From UBA10908 sp964608965 (lineage in GTDB: Bacteria > Bacillota > Clostridia > Peptostreptococcales > Anaerovoracaceae), in the NCBI GenBank assembly GCA_964608965.1, contig CAZSPZ010000008.1:3521-67520 (forward strand): a stretch of DNA of 64,000 nucleotides, given 5' to 3'. Positions 24,793-32,426 of the stretch are shown in pieces; position 1 is the first letter of the stretch; each line of letters begins with the position of its first letter. The notes below the pieces were generated by a model. The model was not told where the DNA came from and searched no databases. It saw only the letters and a program-made list of their open reading frames with translations. The translations under genes and the position numbers were made by a program.

Positions 24793-25215
24793 ATGAATCA
24801 TTCAAAAGAACTTCGGGAACAGACCCGAAAAATCGAAGGAAATTTACGAAAGTTAAATTCCTCGGGCATGTGCAGTGAGAAAATTACATTAACCCAATGC
24901 CACGCCCTGGTAGAAATCGGACGCATGGAAACTACGTCGCTTAAAGATTTAGCCGAAAAGTTGGATCTGGACACAAGCACCGTCAGTAAAACCGTCGAAA
25001 ATCTTGTCCGAAGAAATCTCATTTCAAGAGAACAGTTGCCCGGCAATCGGCGAATGGTGTCCATACGGTTAACGAACGAAGGTATTGAGATGTTCCGCCG
25101 CATCGAAGAGGATATGACGCTTCGCTTTGAAAAAATCTGCGCCCGCATCACCGACGACGAGATGGAATGGGTACTGAAAGCCCTGAATATTTATAATCGC
25201 GCATTGGAGGGTTAA
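24793..25215 (+). CDS. MarR-family transcriptional regulator
   Basis: This 140-residue winged-helix regulator has the DNA-binding helices in TSLKDLAEKLDLDTSTVSKTVENLVRRNLI (about 54-83), with the wing in REQLPGNRRMVSIRLTNEG. Two cysteines lie in the dimer/ligand region (GMCSEKITLTQCHALVEIGR), so metal, arsenical or thiol sensing is possible but unproven. GGGAGG precedes ATG 24793. Two bases separate its stop from the methyltransferase start, so the pair is coupled. Confidence 0.9.
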   Translation: MNHSKELREQTRKIEGNLRKLNSSGMCSEKITLTQCHALVEIGRMETTSLKDLAEKLDLDTSTVSKTVENLVRRNLISREQLPGNRRMVSIRLTNEGIEMFRRIEEDMTLRFEKICARITDDEMEWVLKALNIYNRALEG

Positions 25216-25217
25216 AA

Positions 25218-25856
25218 ATGATATTAAGTAAAGAATATTTTGATTTAATTGCTGAAAAATGGGACAGCATGCAGCAAAGCTTTTTTTCGGAAGATGTAAG
25301 AAACTTTGCCTACCGGCTCGCGGAAATTAAAGAAGGAAAAATTGCCGCGGATATCGGCGCAGGCACAGGATTTGTGACCCATGGCTTATTGCAGGCCGGA
25401 CTTCGCGTGCTTGCGGTAGACCAATCCCCGGAGATGCTGACTTTGTTAAAAACCAAATATGCCGGCTGCAGCGAGCTCGAATGTCTGGAAGGCGACAGCG
25501 ACGCACTGCCGATAGAGGATCATTCTGTCGATTATGTCTTTGCAAATATGTTTCTCCACCATGTGGCGAACCCTCTTGTTGCAATAAGGGAAATGTACCG
25601 AATTTTAAAGCCTGGCGGGCGCGTTGTGATTACAGATTTGGACAAACACGAATTTACAGAGCTGCAAACCGAGCAACATGACGTATGGTTGGGCTTCGAC
25701 CGGGACGATATTTTACAGTGGTTTAGAGCCGCAGGCTTCCTCTCTCCCTCGACTCACTGTGTAGGAAGCAATTGTTCCACGGAATCGCATGACAACTGTT
25801 GTTGCGATCAGAAGAAAATATCAATCTCAATCTTTGCCGCATTAGGTGAAAAATAA
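25218..25856 (+). CDS. Class I SAM-dependent methyltransferase with Cys-rich tail
   Basis: The 212-residue protein has the SAM motif I AADIGAGTGFVTHGLL near 43-58, motif II VLAVDQSPEM, and LKPGGRVVITD near 131. After the Rossmann core comes a short tail rich in cysteines, CVGSNCSTESHDNCCCDQ near 179-196, not a feature of ordinary ubiE-type enzymes. A soft-metal or metalloid substrate such as arsenite is one reading; a zinc-binding tail is another. Its Shine-Dalgarno overlaps the marR stop. Confidence 0.88.
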   Translation: MILSKEYFDLIAEKWDSMQQSFFSEDVRNFAYRLAEIKEGKIAADIGAGTGFVTHGLLQAGLRVLAVDQSPEMLTLLKTKYAGCSELECLEGDSDALPIEDHSVDYVFANMFLHHVANPLVAIREMYRILKPGGRVVITDLDKHEFTELQTEQHDVWLGFDRDDILQWFRAAGFLSPSTHCVGSNCSTESHDNCCCDQKKISISIFAALGEK

Positions 25857-25913
25857 GGGACAAGGGTGTATAATTACTCTGAAGTTACAGCACGGCTACA
25901 GAGGAGGTTTATC

Positions 25914-27440
25914 ATGTCTTATTCACCATCGCTCGGATCGGCTTTTAACGACACAAAAACCCGAAGCAAACATATCAGTTCCCAATCGGGTATGTGTTCG
26001 TTCTGCACGGAGGAGTGCGACGGCACCTGCGAAATAGGTATTTCGGCAGCGCTTGGGGCAAAGGCTGTATATCCTACCAATACCGGCAACAATCAGGTGG
26101 CATCGGAAAAAAATTATCCGGTGGATTATTCTCATTTCAACATAAACGGCCGGGTGTTCGGCGCCCATGGCTGCGAAGCCGATATGGAAAAGGCGACGAT
26201 TTTTAACGTTAAAATGGGACACCGGTACGGTACATTAAATCCGATAAAACAGACGATGCCGATTATACTTCCGGCTCTGATAAAACTTAACTGGCAGGAT
26301 TATTTCGGCGGCGCGGCCATGGCAGGCGTCTCCTGCGTAATCGGCGAAGGAGCTCAAAGCAAAGACCCTAATCTAAAAATGAAAGACGGAAAAATCGAAG
26401 AATTTAACATGTTGAACGACATGTTGGACGCCTTTCGTAAATATGACAGAGGTTACGGACAGATTATATTGCAGTGCAATATAGAAGACGATGCCAAAGG
26501 CCTGGCTGAATACGCGATTACAAAATGCGGCGCCACGGCCATCGAATTCAAGTTCGGACAGTCGGCCAAAGGCACCCAGCCGGTGATCGCCGTGCCTGAT
26601 TACGAGGCGGCACTTAAAGCAAAAGCTTCCGGAGCAATCGTACATCCTGATCCGGAAGATCCGGAAATCAAGGCAAAGCAGGCAGACGGCTGCTGTCCTA
26701 ATTTTTATATTTATGCCAGGCTTCCCATGTGGACGGAAGATTACCTGATTCCCCATATCGACGCGCTGCGGGATATGGGCCTGGAAGACGTCTACTTCAA
26801 AATGGCAGGCTACGACCCCGAAGACATTCAGCGGGTACTGCGCATGGCTTCGCAGGCTCGCGTGGATATGGTAACGTTTGACGGAGCAGGCGGCGGTTCG
26901 GGTTACAGCCCTTGCCGGATGATGAACGAATGGGGCCTGCCGCCCATTATGCTGGAAGCACTGCTTGTACCGATATGCGATAAGCTTAAAGAAGAAGGTT
27001 TTGAAATTCCCGCTATTGCCATTACCGGCGGATTTTCGATGGAAGACCAGGTATTTAAAGCCTTGGCACTCGGCGCCCCATACATCACCCACGTCGGACT
27101 TTGCCGTGCGGCTATGGCGGCCGCCACCAGCGCAAAGACCATGGGAGAAATGATCAAGGCCGGAAATGTTCCGGCGCATTTGAAAAAATATGGATCCACT
27201 GTAGGAGAAATTTTTAAAGACCTTCCGGATCTGAGAGCTCTTTATGGAAAAGAGGCAGACGAATTTTCCACCGGCGCTATCGGTGTTTACTCTTATTTAA
27301 ACCGCATCGATCGGGGGCTCCGCCATTTTTGCGCCTTGAACCGCAAGTTCGATGTAAAACTCCTGAACAGGAGCGATCTTATCCCTCTGACAGCAGATGC
27401 CTACGACATTTTGGCAATGGCAGAAGACACCATGATTTAA
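25914..27440 (+). CDS. FMN-binding glutamate-synthase-family protein
   Basis: The 508-residue protein matches the FMN-binding (alpha-subunit central) domain of glutamate synthase without the amidotransferase. Visible features are a TIM-barrel segment with ARVDMVTFDGAGGGSGYSP near 320-338, ITGGFSMEDQVFKALALGA near 375, and an N-terminal Cys cluster CSFCTEECDGTC near 27-38 that may bind an Fe-S cluster. GAGGAGG precedes ATG 25914. Stand-alone members occur in many anaerobes and their true substrate is often unknown. Confidence 0.85.
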   Translation: MSYSPSLGSAFNDTKTRSKHISSQSGMCSFCTEECDGTCEIGISAALGAKAVYPTNTGNNQVASEKNYPVDYSHFNINGRVFGAHGCEADMEKATIFNVKMGHRYGTLNPIKQTMPIILPALIKLNWQDYFGGAAMAGVSCVIGEGAQSKDPNLKMKDGKIEEFNMLNDMLDAFRKYDRGYGQIILQCNIEDDAKGLAEYAITKCGATAIEFKFGQSAKGTQPVIAVPDYEAALKAKASGAIVHPDPEDPEIKAKQADGCCPNFYIYARLPMWTEDYLIPHIDALRDMGLEDVYFKMAGYDPEDIQRVLRMASQARVDMVTFDGAGGGSGYSPCRMMNEWGLPPIMLEALLVPICDKLKEEGFEIPAIAITGGFSMEDQVFKALALGAPYITHVGLCRAAMAAATSAKTMGEMIKAGNVPAHLKKYGSTVGEIFKDLPDLRALYGKEADEFSTGAIGVYSYLNRIDRGLRHFCALNRKFDVKLLNRSDLIPLTADAYDILAMAEDTMI

Positions 27441-27459
27441 GGCAACAGGAGTCGGAAAT

Positions 27460-28245
27460 ATGATGAAATTAGCAACCGTCGGAGATAACTGCATCGATTA
27501 TTACGCAAAACAAAATAAAATGTTCCCCGGAGGAAATTCCGTCAACGTGGCGGTGTATGCCGCACGACTGGGTCTGGGTTCTTCTTATACGGGAGCTGTG
27601 GGAAACGATGAATACGGCAGATTTATGCAGCATGCATTGCAGGAAAAAGGCGTGGATTTTTCTCACCTTTATGTGCTTGCCGGCAAAACTGCGGTCACGC
27701 AGGTGGAATTGGTCAACGGAGAAAGAGTCTTTGGAGACTACGACGAGGGAGTGCTCGGAGATTACAAAATAAGCGACGAGGATGTGGATTTCTTTTGCGG
27801 TCACGACCTTCTGCATACCGCATTGTGGGGAAATGCGGAAAATGACCTGAAAAGAATAAAAGAACGAGGATTGCCCATCGCTTTTGATTTTGCCACGGCA
27901 AAAGATGGAGCGGTCATGGAAACAGCCCTTCCCTCCGTCGATTACGCATTTTTTTCCAGAGAGATCGAAAGCCCCGAATTACGGGAGTTTATGCAGGCCG
28001 TCTTTAAAAAAGGACCTCGTCTGGTTGTCGCAACACTGGGAGAAAACGGCAGCATCGCATACGATGGCACCGAGTTTTACAGATACGGCATCATCCCTAC
28101 CGACGTTGTGGATTCCATGGGTGCCGGAGATTCTTACATCGCGGGCTTTTGCAAAGGAATTATCGAAAAGCTAACCATACCCGAATGCATGCGCATGGGC
28201 AGTGAATGTGCAGCACAGACGCTGCAATACATGGGCGCATGGTAA
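27460..28245 (+). CDS. FrlD-like fructoselysine 6-kinase (PfkB family)
   Basis: This 261-residue sugar kinase opens MMKLATVGDNCIDYY, has GGNSVNVAVYAARLG near 24-38, VFGDYDEGVLGDY, and the catalytic DSMGAGDSYIAGF near 212-224. The whole sequence, including the terminal QYMGAW, resembles E. coli FrlD from memory, which phosphorylates fructoselysine. The partner deglycase FrlB is not nearby, so substrate assignment is moderate. AGGAG lies eight bases before the ATG and 20 bp separate it from the upstream gene. Confidence 0.75.
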   Translation: MMKLATVGDNCIDYYAKQNKMFPGGNSVNVAVYAARLGLGSSYTGAVGNDEYGRFMQHALQEKGVDFSHLYVLAGKTAVTQVELVNGERVFGDYDEGVLGDYKISDEDVDFFCGHDLLHTALWGNAENDLKRIKERGLPIAFDFATAKDGAVMETALPSVDYAFFSREIESPELREFMQAVFKKGPRLVVATLGENGSIAYDGTEFYRYGIIPTDVVDSMGAGDSYIAGFCKGIIEKLTIPECMRMGSECAAQTLQYMGAW

Positions 28246-28281
28246 GATAAAAAAGAATGAACGTACAGTAAACGCAACGAG

Positions 28282-28308
28282 AGCGGGACGGGCAGCCGGC
28301 CCGCTTTT
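28282..28308 (+). terminator. Weak terminator-like hairpin before sbcD
   Basis: AGCGGG/CCCGCT (6 bp, 12-nt loop) is followed by only TTTT and then the sbcD Shine-Dalgarno. It may terminate part of the frlD-like transcript. Confidence 0.4.
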
Positions 28309-28320
28309 GAAAGGATGAGC

Positions 28321-29457
28321 ATGAAACTTCTTCACCTTGCAGATCTTCATATCGGAAAGCGCGTCAATGAGTTTTCCATGTTGGAAGATCAAAGATATAT
28401 CTTGATTAAAATCCTCAATATAACAGAAGAAGAGCAACCCGGCGCCATACTTATTTCGGGCGACATCTACGACAAATCCGTTCCTTCGGCTGAAGCGGTA
28501 ACCCTTTTCGATGATTTCTTGACGCGCCTTTCAAAAAAAGGTGCGCCGATTTTTATTATTGGGGGGAACCACGACTCTCAGGAAAGGCTTTCGTTCGGCG
28601 CAGAGCTGTTGCGGGACAGCCGGGTCTATCTGGCGCCGGCATTCAACGGGTCGGTGGCGCCGGTCGTGCTGAGCGATGAGTACGGCGAGCTGTCGATTTA
28701 CATGCTTCCTTTCGTTAAGCCTGCCTTTGTGCGCAGCGCTTTTCCGGAAGAAGATATTGCAAGCTACAGCGATGGCGTAAAAACAGCCATCGACCATATG
28801 AACGTCAACCGTCTGGGGCGCAATGTGCTGCTGGCACATCAGTTCGTAACAGGCGCCCAAGGGTGCGAGTCGGAAGAAATGGCGGTGGGCGGTCTGGACA
28901 ACGTGGATGCCGCGGCTTTTGACCCGTTTGACTATGTAGCGCTGGGTCATATGCATGGCCCGCAAAACATAGGAAGGCCCACGATAAGGTATGCAGGCTC
29001 GCCTTTAAAGTATTCTTTTTCGGAAGCCGGACATTGCAAATCCGTCTTGCTGGTAGAGATGAAAGAAAAAGGCAGCATTGAAATCCGTACGATTCCTCTG
29101 CTTCCAAAGCGAGATTTAAAGGAGATACGAGGTCTTTATAACGATCTTGTCGCTAAATCGTATTACACTTCTTTGAATACCAAAGATTATTATCATATCA
29201 CCCTGCTGGACGAAGAAGATATCATGGATGCCGTAGCAAAGCTTCGGGTGATTTACAAGAATTTAATGAAGCTGGATTACGATAATGCACGCACCCGACA
29301 CAATCAGAATATACAGGGACCCGGCGCAATAGAAAAAAAGTCACCCTTAGTGTTGTTCGGCGAATTTTACGAACTGCAAAACAATAAACCGATGAGCCCG
29401 GAACAAGTCGAACTTTCAAAAGAAATCATGGAAGAAATCTGGGAGGGACAACTGTGA
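28321..29457 (+). CDS. sbcD: Exonuclease subunit SbcD
   Basis: SbcD is the Mre11-type nuclease of the SbcCD complex that cleaves hairpins and blocked DNA ends. The 378-residue protein shows the phosphoesterase motifs LADLHIGKRVNE, SGDIYDKSVPS, IIGGNHDSQERL, LLAHQFV and ALGHMHGPQ in order. GAAAGG is spaced for ATG 28321 rather than the ATG two codons earlier. Its stop overlaps the sbcC GTG (GTGA). Confidence 0.96.
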   Translation: MKLLHLADLHIGKRVNEFSMLEDQRYILIKILNITEEEQPGAILISGDIYDKSVPSAEAVTLFDDFLTRLSKKGAPIFIIGGNHDSQERLSFGAELLRDSRVYLAPAFNGSVAPVVLSDEYGELSIYMLPFVKPAFVRSAFPEEDIASYSDGVKTAIDHMNVNRLGRNVLLAHQFVTGAQGCESEEMAVGGLDNVDAAAFDPFDYVALGHMHGPQNIGRPTIRYAGSPLKYSFSEAGHCKSVLLVEMKEKGSIEIRTIPLLPKRDLKEIRGLYNDLVAKSYYTSLNTKDYYHITLLDEEDIMDAVAKLRVIYKNLMKLDYDNARTRHNQNIQGPGAIEKKSPLVLFGEFYELQNNKPMSPEQVELSKEIMEEIWEGQL

Positions 29458-32207
29458 GACCTTTAAAAATTACGCTGTCCGCTTTCGGACCTTATGCTAG
29501 CGAAACAATACTGGACATGAATAAGCTTGGCGCCCGAGGCCTTTACCTTATAACGGGAGATACCGGGGCAGGCAAAACGACTCTTTTTGACGCAATCACT
29601 TTCGCGCTCTATGGTACAGCTTCCGGCGAGCAACGCAGTTCGTCCATGCTCCGAAGCAAATATGCTCTGCCGGATGCCCAAACCTTTGTGGAAATGCAAT
29701 TTGAGTATCGAGGCAAGTCTTACACAGTGCGCAGAAACCCCGAGTATATGCGCCCTGCCCGCAGGGGGGAAGGACAGACAAAGGAAACCGCAAGAGCAAC
29801 GTTGACGTATCCGGATGGAAGAATCGTCGAAGGAGCTTCCGAGGTTACAAAGGAAATATCCACCCTTCTCGCTTTGACAAAAGATCAATTTACGCAAATT
29901 GCGATGATTGCTCAAGGTGATTTTTTAAAACTTCTGAATGCGGACACCAAAAGCAGGAGTGAAATTTTAAGAAGTCTGTTCAACACTTCCGCATACCAGG
30001 GTTTTCAGGAAAACATCAAAACAAAATCAAACGATCTCCGCAATCGCTGCCAGCGCGCCGGAGAAAGCATCGCACAATATGTGGAAGGCATTCAGGCAAG
30101 TCCTGACAATGTCCTTTCTTTGGAACTGAAAAAAGAAAAGACGACAGAAGAAACGCTGTTTCTACTCGATCAACTGCTGGAACAAGATCAAACAGACGCT
30201 GTTTATCTTTCCTCGTTGCTTCAGGAAACAGAGAAAAAACTGGAAGAAGTAAACAAACGAATCGGCCAAGCCGATACGATCAGAAAAACCAAGGAAGAAT
30301 TAAGAACCGCATCCGTCATCGTCACAGAAAACGAACCGAAAGAAACCCGCCTGAAAGCATTGTACGAAGAAGAGTTGCGAAAACAGGATCAGCGCGACGC
30401 TTTGCATGTGAAAGCAGAAAAAGAAAAGGCAAAGTTATCGGATTACGATGAATTGGACGATCTCTGCCGGACAATCAAAAATAAACAATTCGCTCTGGAC
30501 AAGGCTGAGATTCAAGTGCAACAGCTAAGGGATGAAACCGCTGACACAAAAGCCACCATCACCGCACAAAAGCAGGAATTGGCTTCTTTATCGAATATCG
30601 CTTTAGAAGAGCAAAAGCTCAAAAATGCAAAGAGCAAATCAGAAGAGGAAGCGGAGAATCTGCAATCTCTTCTCGTTGCATATAAGCAGTATTCGGGGCT
30701 TTCAGCAGGGGCAAAGCAAGCGCAGGAAGAATATCAAGAGGCGCAGACGAAAAGTGAAAAACTCTCTTTAGAAGCACTTGTGGCCGAGAAGCAATTTTTG
30801 GACGAGCAGGCCGGGATCTTGGCGAAAAAACTTTCCGACGGACTGCCCTGCCCCGTGTGCGGCTCCTTATCACACCCTTCTCCCGCTTTGTTATCCGAAA
30901 CGGCACCCACCGAGGCGGAACTGGAAAATTTAAAAGCTTTCGCTAAAGCGGCTCAAGAAAAAGCGCAGTCAGCCAGTTTAAAGGCAAATTCTCTGAAGAC
31001 GGAAGCAGAAGCCTCTCTCAAAATTTTAAAGAGTCTTGCGGAGAAACTGCTGGGCGAAGCGCAAGAGCAAAACATTTTTGAAACGGCTCAAAAGCGAATT
31101 ACGGCGAATCAGACAGAATATAACGAAACAGAGGAGCAACTCAACACTCTGCGCGAAAAAGCAGCAAGAAAAGAAACCTTGGAACTGTCTTTGCCGGAGA
31201 TGGAAGAAAAAGTAGCCGATTTCGAAAAAAACGCTTCGCTTTTAGAAAAATCCAATGCGGCAGCCCATCAGGAACTTTTGGGTCTTACCGAGAATAAAGC
31301 GAAATTAGCTGCCGAACTTCCCTTTCAAAGCAAGGCAGAAGCCCAAAAGCATGTGTATGCTCTTATCCGACAGAAAAATGAAATGGATCGTTTATTGGAA
31401 GAGACAAAAAATGCTTTTGAATGCGTGCAGTCGCTGATGAACGAAAACCGCGCAAAAATCAATGCGGCAAAGACTCTGCTCGAACATGCTGCGGATATCG
31501 ACCCGGATAAAGAGGCGGAAACCCGAAGGCTTTTGTCGGAGGAGAAATCCTCTCTTGTTTCGAAAAAAGATACTGTCGCCATCCGAATCGATGCCAACAG
31601 CAAAGCGAAGACAGCGATTCTGGATAAAGCCGCAGAACTTTTGGAACTGGAGAATCAGCGAACATGGATCAAAGCGCTATCGGATACGGCAAATGGGACC
31701 ATCTCGGGCAAAGAGAAGATCCTTCTTGAGACATTCATCCAAATGACATATTTCGATAGGATTATCAGCAGAGCAAATACGCGCTTTATGGTGATGTCCG
31801 GTGGACAATACGAGCTGAAACGTGCGCAGGCTGCCGGGGATATCCGTTCTCAAAGCGGCCTGGACCTGGATGTTAGGGACCACTACAACGGAACATCCAG
31901 GAGCGTAAAAACGCTCTCCGGCGGAGAGTCTTTTATGGCTTCTTTGTCCCTGGCGCTCGGGCTCTCCGACGAAGTCCAGGCCCAAGCAGGCGGCATGCAG
32001 TTGGATTCCGTTTTTATAGACGAAGGCTTTGGATCCCTGGATGCGGAAACGCTTGATATGGCCATGAAAGCCTTGAGCGACCTTGCCCAAAGCAGCCACT
32101 TGGTCGGAATCATCTCCCATGTCGCAGAACTCAAAGAACGCATCGATAAGCAGATCATCGTCACGAAAGAAAAAACCGGCGGCAGCAGAATAAATATTGT
32201 CGTATAA
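29454..32207 (+). CDS. sbcC: Exonuclease subunit SbcC (SMC-like ATPase)
   Basis: SbcC is the Rad50-type ATPase partner of SbcD. The 917-residue protein begins with GTG after GGGAGG. It has Walker A TGDTGAGKTTLFDAI near 34-48, long coiled coils with the zinc hook CPVCGS near 464, the ABC signature LSGGESFMASLSLALGLSD near 820, and Walker B LDSVFIDEGFGSLD near 850. Length and layout are normal for Firmicutes SbcC. Confidence 0.96.
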   Translation: MRPLKITLSAFGPYASETILDMNKLGARGLYLITGDTGAGKTTLFDAITFALYGTASGEQRSSSMLRSKYALPDAQTFVEMQFEYRGKSYTVRRNPEYMRPARRGEGQTKETARATLTYPDGRIVEGASEVTKEISTLLALTKDQFTQIAMIAQGDFLKLLNADTKSRSEILRSLFNTSAYQGFQENIKTKSNDLRNRCQRAGESIAQYVEGIQASPDNVLSLELKKEKTTEETLFLLDQLLEQDQTDAVYLSSLLQETEKKLEEVNKRIGQADTIRKTKEELRTASVIVTENEPKETRLKALYEEELRKQDQRDALHVKAEKEKAKLSDYDELDDLCRTIKNKQFALDKAEIQVQQLRDETADTKATITAQKQELASLSNIALEEQKLKNAKSKSEEEAENLQSLLVAYKQYSGLSAGAKQAQEEYQEAQTKSEKLSLEALVAEKQFLDEQAGILAKKLSDGLPCPVCGSLSHPSPALLSETAPTEAELENLKAFAKAAQEKAQSASLKANSLKTEAEASLKILKSLAEKLLGEAQEQNIFETAQKRITANQTEYNETEEQLNTLREKAARKETLELSLPEMEEKVADFEKNASLLEKSNAAAHQELLGLTENKAKLAAELPFQSKAEAQKHVYALIRQKNEMDRLLEETKNAFECVQSLMNENRAKINAAKTLLEHAADIDPDKEAETRRLLSEEKSSLVSKKDTVAIRIDANSKAKTAILDKAAELLELENQRTWIKALSDTANGTISGKEKILLETFIQMTYFDRIISRANTRFMVMSGGQYELKRAQAAGDIRSQSGLDLDVRDHYNGTSRSVKTLSGGESFMASLSLALGLSDEVQAQAGGMQLDSVFIDEGFGSLDAETLDMAMKALSDLAQSSHLVGIISHVAELKERIDKQIIVTKEKTGGSRINIVV

Positions 32208-32241
32208 AAAACGCACTTTCAGATAAAATAAAGAAAGTGCG
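32206..32241 (-). terminator. Hairpin in the sbcC/copA convergent region
   Basis: CGCACTTTC/GAAAGTGCG (9 bp, 12-nt loop) begins a few bases after the sbcC stop. On the minus strand the stem is followed by GTTTTTTA, so it would stop leftward copA transcripts. Confidence 0.6.
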
Positions 32242-32276
32242 CGTTCCGATGTTGGAGTTAGACGAATTACAAAAAT

Positions 32277-32312
32277 AAAAGCTCTCGTGCTTATGCCTGA
32301 GAGCTTTTCCTT
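32277..32312 (+). terminator. Terminator after sbcC
   Basis: AAAAGCTCTC/GAGAGCTTTT (10 bp, 12-nt loop) continues into TTTTCCTTTTG on the plus strand. The remaining bases up to the copA stop (32313-32426) show nothing I recognise. Confidence 0.65.
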
Positions 32313-32426
32313 TTGAGCGAGTGGCATAGGACTTTACCGCAACCGGACTCATTCTTTTTATTTGGCGGGATTCCCCCGTACTATTCTTTATTATTTAGCG
32401 AAAATTCACCGTTGATTGCAACCTTT

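Noticed and set aside
26373..27179. A 268-codon minus-strand frame opposite the FMN glutamate-synthase-like gene
   Set aside because: The plus strand has clear family motifs; the minus frame is compositionally odd and has no start signal.
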